Origin: Trueperaceae bacterium
GTDB lineage: Bacteria > Deinococcota > Deinococci > Deinococcales > Trueperaceae
Direction: 5' to 3'
Assembly: GCA_030147925.1 (NCBI GenBank)
Contig: JASBUK010000078.1
Coordinates: 1-39,392 of the forward strand
Length of the DNA stretch: 39,392 nucleotides
In this document: positions 1 to 7,988 of the stretch, piece by piece
Layout of the letters: each line of letters starts with the position of its first letter
Numbering within the stretch: the stretch's first letter is position 1
Made by a program: the position numbers and the translations under genes
The notes under the pieces: generated by a model
Told to the model about the DNA's origin: nothing
Database searches by the model: none
Seen by the model: the letters and a program-made list of their open reading frames with translations, nothing else

Positions 1-123
1 TCATCCCTATGGATGGCAACTAGCAATTACGGTACCTTATCTGTTTGGGAAAAGGGGGTTACTTTTGAATATGTGACCGTGTTAGGTCAAATTCTCATTA
101 CTTTTCTTATCTCTATGCTGTGA
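1..123 (+). CDS. C-terminal end of an unidentified protein (partial)
   Basis: An open frame enters from the left edge and ends at a TGA at 121-123, giving about 40 residues with a hydrophobic tail (ILITFLISML at the very end). It could be the last membrane segment of a membrane protein. I do not recognise the family. It could equally be non-coding sequence that happens to be open, because only 123 nt are visible. A 7-bp inverted repeat (ATAACAC / GTGTTAT) follows directly. Confidence 0.3.
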   Translation, partial: SSLWMATSNYGTLSVWEKGVTFEYVTVLGQILITFLISML

Positions 124-147
124 TAACACACTCATTTGGGGTGTTAT
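123..147. other. small inverted repeat after the partial ORF
   Basis: ATAACAC at 123-129 is matched by GTGTTAT at 141-147, an exact 7-bp stem with an 11-nt loop. There is no T-run behind it, so it is a weak candidate for a terminator of the left-hand partial ORF. It could also be an operator for the toxin-antitoxin remnant that starts 60 nt later. Confidence 0.3.
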
Positions 148-207
148 ATGAAAGAGTGCAATACAACCATAGTTAAGCTCCTCCGTGATTTCTTGCCAAA
201 ATAAGTT

Positions 208-442
208 ATGAAAACCGTGTCTGTAACCGCACACTTTGATAGCGAACACATTCAGCTTGATGAGCCTTTAGATTTCGCACTAGATACAAAACTTATGGTT
301 ACGGTCTTGTCGGGACAGGATACTGAGCGCGAATCGTGGCTTCAGTTTTTTCTTCAGGGCTTAGCTCGAGCCTATGCCGATGATGAAAAGCTATGACTTG
401 AGTGACACTAAAGTGCCCAATCCCGCTTGTGAACGGAGGTGA
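208..442 (+). pseudogene. frameshifted antitoxin of a MazF/PemK-type module
   Basis: The first 60 codons read as the small antitoxin-like protein often found directly upstream of PemK/MazF-like toxins in cyanobacteria and Chloroflexi (start MKTVSVTAHFD, then LDEP, DTKL and VTVL, then a QGLARAY segment). The frame stops at TGA 394-396, earlier than the family's usual length of about 75-80 residues. Shifting frame at the AAAA run near 386-390 restores the expected tail (SYDLSD, then VPNPACERR) up to a TGA at 440-442. A 1-nt insertion or 2-nt deletion has therefore truncated the protein. The restored end overlaps the toxin start at 429, the usual coupling of such pairs. The family assignment is from memory of the motif pattern; the frameshift is seen directly. 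One GCTCGAGC octamer lies inside (364-371). Confidence 0.65.
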
Positions 443-470
443 TATTGTTCTGGTTACCCTTGTCAATTAG
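429..470 (+). pseudogene. N-terminal stub of a MazF/PemK-like toxin
   Basis: A GTG at 429 overlaps the restored antitoxin tail and opens a frame reading MNGGDIVLVTLVN before a TAG at 468-470. GDIVLV followed by Thr or Asn and a hydrophobic residue is the start of MazF/PemK-family endoribonucleases, normally 105-120 residues long. Only 13 residues remain, because the sequence becomes the 3' end of the minus-strand crtI remnant at about 467. The stub cannot encode an active RNase. It marks a deletion or rearrangement breakpoint. Confidence 0.6.
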
Positions 471-1963
471 ACCGTACCAATCAGCTTATCGGCAATTTTG
501 GCGCTGGAGAGCACCCCGGGTAAGCCTGCGCCGGGGTGAGTACCGGTGCCGACAAAATAGAGGTTGTCAAAATCTTCCGAACGGTTGTGGGGTCTAAACC
601 AGGCAGATTGAGTCAGGATAGGCTCGAGGCTAAAAGCGGAACCTTGATAAGAATTAGAATTAAGGGTGTTCTGAAAATGCAGCGGGTCAATGTAGTGTTC
701 ACTCACAAGGTTTTCTTGTAAATCCGGCAAGTAATTGTCCTCCAAAAATTGTATGATGGCGTCGCGATAAGGTTTGGCGGCCTGTTGCCAGTCAGTACCC
801 GAGGCCAGGTTGGGAACCGGTGAAAGCACATAAAACGATTCGTGCCCAGCCGGGGCAATGTCGGGGGCGGTCAGTGTGGGCATATGCAGATAAAGCGAAA
901 AGTCTTTAGCCAGTGTTTTGGCCCTGAAAATATCGTCCAAAAGACCTTTGTAGCGTGGTCCTAAGATGATGTTGTGGTGCTTAAGACCGACATTACGGTA
1001 GAGTTTTTTGGCGCCAAAGTAAATAACAAAAAGTGACATGGAGTATTTCATGCTGGCAAGCTTTTGTTCGTATACTTTTTGCGATAGTTTTCAGGAATCA
1101 TATTGCGATTAGGTAAAGGCGATATCGGCATTAGAGACAATCTCATCGGCCTGCTTTAAGTTATCGTCCGCTAGGCGAATGCCGCCCACGCGGTTTTTGC
1201 CCTGATACTCTTTTACCAGGATTTCCGTAACTTCGGCATTTAACTGTATTTTGCCGCCCAGCTCACAGATGAGTTTGCCCAAAGCCTCAACCAGCGCACC
1301 GGTGCCGCCCAGAGCGTACCAGACGCCCCACTGGCGTTCAAGATAGTGAATCATGGCGTAGATTGAAGTCGTGTCAAAGGGGTTGCCTCCCACCAATAAT
1401 GGGTGAAACGAAAAACACTGCCGTAGAAAATCGTCCTGGATATATTGGCTTACATAACTATAAACGTTCTTATAAGATTGCAAACGCAGAAGGTCGGGAG
1501 CTACTTTAAGCATGTCCCAGATGCTTAAAAAGGGTTGGTCTGCCAGCTCGATAAAACCCTTGTTGAAAATGGCTTTGGTGCTGTGCAAAAAATTTAGATA
1601 GCCGCGCTTATCTGCCGGGTTGCGCTTTTCTATTTCGCTCAGGGTCAAAAGCTCGTCATCACTGTAGTCAAAGCTTTGTTTTTGTGCATTAAAGATGCGG
1701 TAAAAAGGATCGCAGTTCACAAAGCCTATATAATCTTCGCGGCGTTTGCCTGCTCTGGCCCAGATTTCGTCAAACATAAAGGGCGCGGTAATTATGGTTG
1801 GCCCACCGTCAAACTTAAAACCGTCTTGCTCATAGACATAGGCGCGGCCACCGAGCTTGTCACGCTTTTCAAAGATTTCCACTTCGTGACCAGCCGCCAG
1901 CAAACGAGCAGCGGTTGCCAAGCCGCCAAAACCGCTACCGATAATGATAATTTTCTTCTTCAC
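467..1963 (-). pseudogene. crtI: phytoene desaturase (CrtI-type), broken by two indels
   Basis: Reading leftward from a GTG at 1963 ([14 protein letters not shown]), the N-terminal half (about 285 codons) has the FAD dinucleotide-binding motif [13 protein letters not shown] and the KLGGRA and FDGGPT motifs of carotenoid desaturases. The C-terminal half (1051-467) has the family signature FDNLYFVGTGTHPGAGLPGV. The frame breaks at a stop at 1109-1111. Removing one base there gives the expected YRNMIPENYRK, and adding one base to the T5 run at 1076-1080 joins it to the YSMSLF segment. Repaired, the protein is about 500 residues, the normal CrtI length. It would desaturate phytoene at the membrane for carotenoid synthesis. 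No other crt genes are visible nearby. Real decay and residual assembly indels cannot be told apart here. An ATG-initiated extension to 2002 also exists but lacks family similarity. Confidence 0.85.
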
Positions 1964-2031
1964 AGTGCCACTATAAGCATGACCTAAGCCACAAAGGTGC
2001 ACGCCTCGCCACAGTTTTAACGAGGCGGCAT

Positions 2032-2060
2032 TACTTGTGCTGGAATTCCCCGGTTACAAT
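2032..2060 (+). promoter_or_regulatory. probable leaderless promoter of the CoA-disulfide-reductase-like gene
   Basis: A TACAAT hexamer at 2055-2060 ends 6 nt before the ATG at 2067, so transcription would start at or next to the start codon. A weak -35 (TACTTG at 2032-2037) is 17 nt upstream. No ribosome-binding site precedes the ATG, which fits a leaderless message. Confidence 0.45.
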
Positions 2061-2066
2061 CAGACT

Positions 2067-3428
2067 ATGACTAGTCAAGCAAAGAAAGTGCTGATTATCG
2101 GTGGTGTGGCAGCAGGAATGAGTACTGCGGCCAAAGCCAAACGCGAAGACCCGAGTCTTGAGGTGGTCGTTTATGAACGCAATCCTTATATTTCATATGG
2201 TGCTTGTGGCATGCCTTACTACGTTGAAGGCATTATTCCTCGCTTGGAGTCACTCATTGCCCGCAGTCCTGAACGTATGGAGCGTGAGGGCGTTACGGTG
2301 AAGGTGCGGCATGAGGTTACGGCTATCAACCACGACCGCAAAAAGGTAAGTGTTAGCAACTTAGAGACCGGAGAAAATTTTGAGGACAACTACGATGTAT
2401 TGGTTTTTGCCACTGGGGCTCGTCCAGTCATCCCACCCTTTCCCGGTAGAGAGCTAAAGGGCGTGCACAGCTTGCGATTGCTCGAGGACGCTAAGGCGCT
2501 TAGAGAGGCTACAAATTGGGCAAAAGATGCGCTTATTGTTGGCGGGGGCTACATCGGCCTGGAGATGGCGGAGGCGTTTAAAGTCGCTGGTCTGAATGTT
2601 CACATTGTCGAGATTTTAGACAGGCTGCTGTTTAATTGTGACGAGGAGTTCTCAGAGCTTGCCTTAGCGGAGCTTAAGAAGTATGACGTCAAAGTGCACT
2701 TAAGGAGCAAGGTTACGGCCTTTGCCGGTGCTGAACGCTTGTGCGGCGTGGAGACGGATAACGGGAAAATTGACGCTGACTTGGCCCTTATTTCGGTTGG
2801 GGTGCGGCCCAACAGCGAACTTGCCGCAAGTATCGGCGTAGAGCTTAACCCGCAACGGGTCATTGTCTGTAATGACAAGATGCAGACCAACCTTAAAGAT
2901 ATATATGCTGTTGGTGACGTGGCCACAAGCAGACACCTGCTGACTGGACAAGACGTGTGGATTCCGCTTGGAGATACGGCGAATAAACACGGGCGCGTGG
3001 CCGGCATGGTCATTGCCAATAAAGAAGCCAGCTTCCGGGGTGTTGTGGGTACAGTTATCAGCAAGGTTTTTGATCTTGCCTTTGCTCGCACCGGGCTCAG
3101 TAGCCAGGAAGCTAAGGACGCAGGTTATAGCTTTGCGAGCAAGATGATTCGTAGTTCTGATCATGCGGGTTACTATCCGGATAAGCGACCGCTGCATATC
3201 AAACTCATCTGGGAGCAAGGCTCACGGCGTCTTTTGGGTGCCCAGATTGCCGGTTATGGCGACGCTGCTAAGCGGATTGACGTAATAGCCACGCTGTTAC
3301 ACCAACAAGCAGGTTTACAAGACCTAGCTGATCTTGACTTAGCCTATGCACCGCCTTTTAGTAGTGCCTTAGATGCCTTGTTAGTGGCGGCTAATGTGGC
3401 TTTGGCACAGGCAACTGCAACTGTATAA
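2067..3428 (+). CDS. CoA-disulfide reductase / NADH oxidase-family flavoprotein
   Basis: A 453-residue FAD and NAD(P)H-dependent pyridine nucleotide-disulfide oxidoreductase. The N-terminal FAD motif IGGVAAGMSTA (10-20) is followed by the single-cysteine active site SYGACGMPYYV, with Cys47 in the position of Cys43 of CoA-disulfide reductases. The second nucleotide motif VGGGYIGLE comes next, then the FAD-closing motif DIYAVGDVA and a C-terminal dimerisation domain ending YAPPFSSALDALLVAAN, typical of the CoADR/NOX branch. Likely roles are reduction of CoA disulfide, per- or polysulfide, or O2, in redox homeostasis. The exact substrate cannot be fixed from sequence. I chose the ATG at 2067 rather than the upstream in-frame codon at 2037 because homology begins there and a -10 hexamer lies 6 nt upstream. 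Confidence 0.88.
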   Translation: MTSQAKKVLIIGGVAAGMSTAAKAKREDPSLEVVVYERNPYISYGACGMPYYVEGIIPRLESLIARSPERMEREGVTVKVRHEVTAINHDRKKVSVSNLETGENFEDNYDVLVFATGARPVIPPFPGRELKGVHSLRLLEDAKALREATNWAKDALIVGGGYIGLEMAEAFKVAGLNVHIVEILDRLLFNCDEEFSELALAELKKYDVKVHLRSKVTAFAGAERLCGVETDNGKIDADLALISVGVRPNSELAASIGVELNPQRVIVCNDKMQTNLKDIYAVGDVATSRHLLTGQDVWIPLGDTANKHGRVAGMVIANKEASFRGVVGTVISKVFDLAFARTGLSSQEAKDAGYSFASKMIRSSDHAGYYPDKRPLHIKLIWEQGSRRLLGAQIAGYGDAAKRIDVIATLLHQQAGLQDLADLDLAYAPPFSSALDALLVAANVALAQATATV

Positions 3429-3452
3429 GCTCAGTCGTAGCCTAAGAACTTG

Positions 3453-3459
3453 GTATAAG
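3453..3459 (+). promoter_or_regulatory. probable leaderless promoter (-10) of the basic membrane protein gene
   Basis: TATAAG at 3454-3459 is preceded by TGG, giving an extended -10 element, and ends only 5 nt before the ATG at 3465. No good -35 is visible. The geometry again predicts a leaderless transcript. Confidence 0.4.
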
Positions 3460-3464
3460 TAGGT

Positions 3465-3965
3465 ATGAACAGACAAGTCCGTAGAGCTACGGAAAAAGCC
3501 GAAAAGAAAAAAGAAAAAGAAAAGGCTCAGCGCAAGCAAGCCCGCTTGGCGGCTCGAGCCACCAGAAGAGCCACACCTAAAAAAAGCAACAAACCTGCTT
3601 CCAAACCAGGACGAGGGCGTGACCCCGGTCGCTTCAGTGGTTGGATGACTCTGTTAACCATTGTTTTTATTGCCTTACAAGCCCTGCGTGCCGAAGCCGG
3701 ACCAACTACAACTCAACTGGTGGTTGACATGCTCTTTTACCCGCTTTTGGGCTACTTTATGGGCATGTGGTTGCTGCGCCGGGGTGTGCAGCAGGCTCTG
3801 TGGTTGACAGTTTCCAGCGGTATTGTGCTTAGCTCTTTGGTTGAGTTGGCCAAGCTGTTAAGGCCGGGGATAAGTGCCGAACCACTGCTGGTCTTTTTGG
3901 CTGCGCCCGGTCTGCTGCTGGGTTTTTTGCTGGCGCGTTTTGTGCACCGGCAGTCGCCTGGTTAA
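3465..3965 (+). CDS. small membrane protein with a highly basic N-terminus, unknown function
   Basis: The protein has 166 residues. Residues 1-55 are extremely rich in Lys, Arg and Ala with runs such as KKKEKEKAQRKQ, so they should be cytosolic and could bind nucleic acid or lipid headgroups. Hydrophobic stretches at about 60-77, 87-104, 112-128 and 136-158 suggest three or four membrane segments. I do not recognise a named family. It lies 36 nt after the flavoprotein gene, with its own extended -10, and 26 nt before mtnN on the same strand. One GCTCGAGC octamer is in the basic region. Confidence 0.7.
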   Translation: MNRQVRRATEKAEKKKEKEKAQRKQARLAARATRRATPKKSNKPASKPGRGRDPGRFSGWMTLLTIVFIALQALRAEAGPTTTQLVVDMLFYPLLGYFMGMWLLRRGVQQALWLTVSSGIVLSSLVELAKLLRPGISAEPLLVFLAAPGLLLGFLLARFVHRQSPG

Positions 3966-3991
3966 AGCCGCTCACTGATTGGCTTGGTTTC

Positions 3992-4684
3992 ATGATCGGA
4001 ATTATCGGCGCCATGCCTGAGGAGCTGGCCACGCTTTTGGCTGACCTGGAAGATGCTGAGAAATTACCCAGCGGAGACTTTGTACTCTACCGGGGCGTGC
4101 TCGAGCAGCAGCCAGTACTGATTGCTCAGTGCGGCATAGGCAAGGTAAATGCCGCAGCGCTCACCCAGCTCATGTTGTTAAAGGGCGCAAGCAGCATCAT
4201 CTTTACCGGCGTGGCCGGAGCGCTGGCGCCGGAGCTGGATGTCGGCGACATTGTTATTAGCACCGACGCCGTACAGCATGACTTAGACGTCACTGCGCTC
4301 GGCTACGAACCGGGGCAGATACCCGGCGAATCTTTTAGCTGGTCGGCAGATGAACAGATGCGCAATGTGGCCTTAGCGGCGGCCCAAGAACTAAATGAAG
4401 TCAAGGTTGTCTCGGGGCGGATTGCCTCGGGTGATCAGTTTATTGCCAGCCCAGCAAAGGTCGCAAACCTGCGCGAAACCTTTGCCGCGGCCTGTGCCGA
4501 GATGGAAGGGGCCAGTGTGGCCCAGGTTTGCGCCAAAAGCCGAGTGCCCTTTGTGATTATCCGCAGTATCAGCGACACCGCCGACCACGATGCTAGCGTT
4601 AACTTTCGTGAGTTTACGCCCTTAGCAGCCAAACGAGCTAAGCATGTAGTGAGAGCAATGCTGCGCCGTCTTAAGGCCGCCTAA
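3992..4684 (+). CDS. mtnN: 5'-methylthioadenosine/S-adenosylhomocysteine nucleosidase
   Basis: A 230-residue cytosolic enzyme that hydrolyses methylthioadenosine and S-adenosylhomocysteine to adenine plus the thioribose sugar, in methionine salvage and the activated methyl cycle. It starts IGIIGAMPEEL, with Glu11 matching catalytic Glu12 of the E. coli enzyme. It contains the FTGVAGAL segment, the substrate-binding EMEGAS (Glu172), and ISDTAD with Asp195 matching the catalytic Asp197. The length is normal for the family. It ends convergently with the glycosidase gene: its TAA (4682-4684) and the other gene's TAG (complement of 4681-4683) share the four bases CTAA, so there is no room for a terminator between them. 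Confidence 0.95.
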   Translation: MIGIIGAMPEELATLLADLEDAEKLPSGDFVLYRGVLEQQPVLIAQCGIGKVNAAALTQLMLLKGASSIIFTGVAGALAPELDVGDIVISTDAVQHDLDVTALGYEPGQIPGESFSWSADEQMRNVALAAAQELNEVKVVSGRIASGDQFIASPAKVANLRETFAAACAEMEGASVAQVCAKSRVPFVIIRSISDTADHDASVNFREFTPLAAKRAKHVVRAMLRRLKAA

Positions 4685-6516
4685 AGACGCAGGAGATATA
4701 ACAGAGCCGCAGCGTCCCAGGCTTGTGGACGGCAGGCCACCGGATAAGGCACCGGCGGGGCATCGCTGCGGTTATAGCCGGCGATAAGTTCAGGCAAACG
4801 TTTATCGGCCTGGCTGGCGGCCAGATCATAAAGCGCTTGGCGAATCTTAGCTGCCTCGTCATGAAAGCCGTAACGAACCAGTCCACCGGCAATGAGGGCC
4901 GTGTCATGGGGCCAGACCGAACCGTTGTGATAACTAACGGGGTTGTAGCGCGCTTCACTCTTGCCCAGCGTGCGGATGCCCCAGCCACTCCAGAGCTCTT
5001 CAGACATAAGCGTTTTTACCAGCTTAGCTGCAAATTCTTCAGGAACGATACCCGCCCAGAGCAGTTGTCCGGCATCGGAGTTGTGCACGGCCAGAGGTTT
5101 TTTCTTACCGTCTAAGGCCATGGCGTAAGTTTGTAGCTGCTTAAGCCAGTAGGCCTCATGGAACTTTGCTTTTAACTCGGCGGCAGACTCAAGCCACTGG
5201 GCTGCTTTGTCTGCTTCGTTTAGCGCCTGGTAAAAATCGGCGGTGGCTAAGTAGGCGGCATAGGCATAAGCCTGAACTTCACTCACGGCCAGCGCGCCCT
5301 GAGCCAGCTCACCGTTTGCGTGACTCATCGAGTCAGCGGAGTCTTTCCAGGACTGTATGACCAGCCCTTTGCCGGGCTCGGCCCCTTCAAATTCAATAAA
5401 GCCGTCACCGTCAATATCGCCATCGTTTTTTAGCCACTGTAGCGCCGCCTCCCAGTTGGGTTTGAGCTCAGAAACAAGGTCTAGCCTGCCGCTGTGCTTA
5501 TACAGTTCATGCAAGACGATGATAAAAAGCGCGGTGGCGTCGACAGTACCGTAATAGGGACGGTGGGGGGTTTTACCCAAACGGCTTAACTCGCCAAAGC
5601 GTAGCTCGTGCATTATCTTGCCTGGAGCCTCGGTGCTAAAGGCGTCATATTTTTTCCCTTGCAAGGCAGCTAGATAGCGCAAAGTGCCCTCAGCCACTTG
5701 GCTTTGCCAGGGCAGCAGCATATAGGCTGTCAGCAGCGCATCACGGCCAAAGGCAGCCACAAACCAGGGAATGCCGGCAGCAGGTATAGGGCCATTTTCG
5801 GTAAAAAGCAAGAGGGCACGCAAGTCGTCAATGGCTCGGTTTAAGACTTGCTGCTTAGCGGCACTATCAAGCTTTAAGGCAAAACCTTCACGCCAGTTTT
5901 CATAGCTAGTGACAGTTGCCGGGCTATCCAAAGGGTTTTCAAGTAAAATTTCCACCTGCAAATCTTTATGTTCACCTGGGTTTAGCCGAAGTTCAAACAG
6001 GGCGCCATTATCAGACAATTTTTGTGGAGCCGGGCTAAACTTAGCTCGAGCTCCCATCACTAGGTTGTCCTGGCCGCGGTAGCTAAAGTTCAGGCTGTGC
6101 CGAGTGCTTTTAGTCTTTACTGCTTCGCGCTCTAACTCAAACCAACCCCGCACTGCAAACAGGTCCAGGAAATCTGCCGCTAGGGAAAGCTCGAGCTCAA
6201 TAGTCCTTATCTCCTGGCTGCTGTTTTCCAAGACGAGCTTATCTGTTAGACGCTGCGGCGCAAGTTCTAACTCCCGCCGAATACCAATAGCCTGCGCGGG
6301 ATCTTCGATGAGTGCATAGTGCGCCTGATAACGGTCCGGGCGCGGCGAATGGCTGAGCAGCGTTTGAAAGCCCGCGCCAAAATCCCAGGCATAACGGCTT
6401 AAGTGGCGTGTGTCCCGGCAGTAAAGGCCGTGTTCGCCGCATTGTATTTGCCCCGATTCATCGGCCACCAAAAACGTGTAATTTTCTTTTAGAACGAGAT
6501 TCTTGCTAAAGTCCAT
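4681..6516 (-). CDS. glycogen-debranching-enzyme-family glycosidase (amylo-alpha-1,6-glucosidase-like)
   Basis: A 611-residue protein with the two-domain layout of bacterial GDE-family proteins. Residues about 4-200 form the beta-rich GDE_N_bis-type domain (LVADESGQI, YCRDTRHLSRY). Residues about 220-605 form an (alpha/alpha)6-barrel with WFVAAFGRDALLT (251-263), YGTVDATALF (322-331), WKDSADSM (390-397) and SVWPHDTALIAGG. These motifs mark the catalytic pocket of amylo-1,6-glucosidase-like enzymes. No signal peptide is present, so it should act in the cytosol on sugars brought in by the adjacent ABC transporter. It is the last gene of the lacI operon, 41 nt after the second permease gene. Its substrate could be a branched alpha-glucan oligomer or a glucoside/mannoside; the GH130 neighbour argues for the latter. 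Confidence 0.82.
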   Translation of the reverse strand: MDFSKNLVLKENYTFLVADESGQIQCGEHGLYCRDTRHLSRYAWDFGAGFQTLLSHSPRPDRYQAHYALIEDPAQAIGIRRELELAPQRLTDKLVLENSSQEIRTIELELSLAADFLDLFAVRGWFELEREAVKTKSTRHSLNFSYRGQDNLVMGARAKFSPAPQKLSDNGALFELRLNPGEHKDLQVEILLENPLDSPATVTSYENWREGFALKLDSAAKQQVLNRAIDDLRALLLFTENGPIPAAGIPWFVAAFGRDALLTAYMLLPWQSQVAEGTLRYLAALQGKKYDAFSTEAPGKIMHELRFGELSRLGKTPHRPYYGTVDATALFIIVLHELYKHSGRLDLVSELKPNWEAALQWLKNDGDIDGDGFIEFEGAEPGKGLVIQSWKDSADSMSHANGELAQGALAVSEVQAYAYAAYLATADFYQALNEADKAAQWLESAAELKAKFHEAYWLKQLQTYAMALDGKKKPLAVHNSDAGQLLWAGIVPEEFAAKLVKTLMSEELWSGWGIRTLGKSEARYNPVSYHNGSVWPHDTALIAGGLVRYGFHDEAAKIRQALYDLAASQADKRLPELIAGYNRSDAPPVPYPVACRPQAWDAAALLYLLRL

Positions 6517-6557
6517 GAGTTAACCTTTGCCAATAAGAGATAGAGCTGGCGGTGATT

Positions 6558-7988
6558 CTAGCCTTTTGTGCCGCCAAACGACACACCTTCTAGAAAGTAT
6601 TTCTGGAAAACGATAAAGAGAATGACAATCGGCAGAGCGCTCATAACCGCCCCGGCTAAGATGATGCCCCAGTCACCGGTACCGCCATAGACGTTGCGAA
6701 AAGTCAACAGGCCGATGGGTAGGGTCTTGATGTCTTCGGGGGTGGTGAGCACCACAAAGGGCCAGAAAAAGTCGTTCCAGGCCCCCTGGAAGGTGAGAAT
6801 GGTCAGCGCGCCCAGTGCTGGGCGGGCCATTGGCAAAACCACGTTCCAGTAGCGTTGCCACTGACTGGCCCCATCAATCATGGCGGCCTCTTCGATCTCC
6901 CGGGGGATTGACTCAAAAAATTGCTTCATGATAAAGACTGCACCTGCCCCTACCAGACCTGAGAGGATGACCCCCGTGAGGCTATTTAGGAGGGTAGTCT
7001 GGCCCCAGAGGCGTGAGAGGCTGAAGATGCCGTCACGCAGAACCAGATAGTTGGAGATAAAGATGACCTGCCCGGGGATCATTTGCGCAAAGAGAATCAG
7101 GATGAAGATGAGGTTTTTACCCGGGAAACTGAGCCGAGCCAGCGCATAACCGGCCATGGAGGCAAAGAGCAGGGTAGTCAGCACTTTGGCAAAGCCGATA
7201 ATAAAAGAATTGCTGACCCAGTTAAGAAACAGACTGCGTTCGGTGGTGATGCTGCGGGCTTCGCTAAAGGTGCGTCGGTAGTTATACAAGACATAGCCAA
7301 GCACGCCGGGCGCCACATTGTCATACGAGGCTACGCGCCCACGCCGCTCGAGCCGACTTAGCGATAGCGTTGATCTTGCATAGCTCTGCCTGCGAGGAGC
7401 AGTGATGTCTAAGGGCAAACGGTTTATCTCAGGGCCATCACCTTCGTAGAGGATACGAAAGGCATAGGTCACAAACTGGCCGCTGAGCTCCTCGTCACGA
7501 ACCACAAAACGACCAGTTTTACGCTCAATTTCTTTAACCGGAGTTATGGTGGCATAATCTGCGGCATAGTCAATTGCTAGTACCGAGCCAAGACCTGCTC
7601 CGGGACGGCGGCGTGGCACTACCGGCTCGGGCAATTCGGGCTCTTGACCCTCGGGCACGAAATAAATTATTTCAAAAGGAACATCGGCTCCGGGAGCAAA
7701 TCCACCCCACCAGCGATTGTTAGCCCCGGCTCTGCCTAATCTGGCAGCGGCGGCCCAATTGCGCGGTGAAAGCTGCGGAATATTTAGCGTCGGTGGGTAG
7801 GCGGTGGGATCGGTTCTTACGCTGGAGATCGTGGCAAACAGAATTGGGCCTAAAAAGATGATGGCAAAAGCAAGCATGACTGCGTAGGTGAGGCCTGCTC
7901 TGGCCCAGAGGCGGCGGGCTTGCCAACGGTTGAATTGTTGCTGGCTGATCCAGTTGGGTTTGGCACTGCTGCTTAGGGCTCGAGCCAT
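6558..7988 (-). CDS. MalG-type sugar ABC transporter permease with a large extra-cytoplasmic insert
   Basis: A 476-residue inner-membrane permease; MalG-type proteins are usually about 270-300. The first membrane segment (about 34-56) is followed by roughly 190 residues of polar, Pro/Arg-rich sequence (about 57-250) facing the periplasm, then the canonical membrane segments. The EAA loop (EEAAMIDGASQWQRYWNVV, about 366-384) docks the ATPase. The C-terminus has FQGAWNDFFWPFVVL and ends in GTKG, typical of the family. The ATG at 7988 overlaps the TGA of the preceding gene by one base and has GGAGG 8 nt upstream, so I chose it over the GTG at 7991. A GCTCGAGC octamer covers codons 2-4. Confidence 0.92.
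   Translation of the reverse strand: MARALSSSAKPNWISQQQFNRWQARRLWARAGLTYAVMLAFAIIFLGPILFATISSVRTDPTAYPPTLNIPQLSPRNWAAAARLGRAGANNRWWGGFAPGADVPFEIIYFVPEGQEPELPEPVVPRRRPGAGLGSVLAIDYAADYATITPVKEIERKTGRFVVRDEELSGQFVTYAFRILYEGDGPEINRLPLDITAPRRQSYARSTLSLSRLERRGRVASYDNVAPGVLGYVLYNYRRTFSEARSITTERSLFLNWVSNSFIIGFAKVLTTLLFASMAGYALARLSFPGKNLIFILILFAQMIPGQVIFISNYLVLRDGIFSLSRLWGQTTLLNSLTGVILSGLVGAGAVFIMKQFFESIPREIEEAAMIDGASQWQRYWNVVLPMARPALGALTILTFQGAWNDFFWPFVVLTTPEDIKTLPIGLLTFRNVYGGTGDWGIILAGAVMSALPIVILFIVFQKYFLEGVSFGGTKG

Noticed and set aside
148-204. 18-codon ORF upstream of the antitoxin remnant
   Set aside because: There is no ribosome-binding site, no recognisable sequence, and its length is easily reached by chance.
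3829-4032. Short minus-strand frame at the junction of the basic membrane protein gene and mtnN
   Set aside because: It overlaps the ends of both plus-strand genes and has no start signal or family likeness.
7083-7361. 92-codon plus-strand frame inside the MalG-like gene
   Set aside because: It is antisense to conserved permease segments and has no independent start signal.
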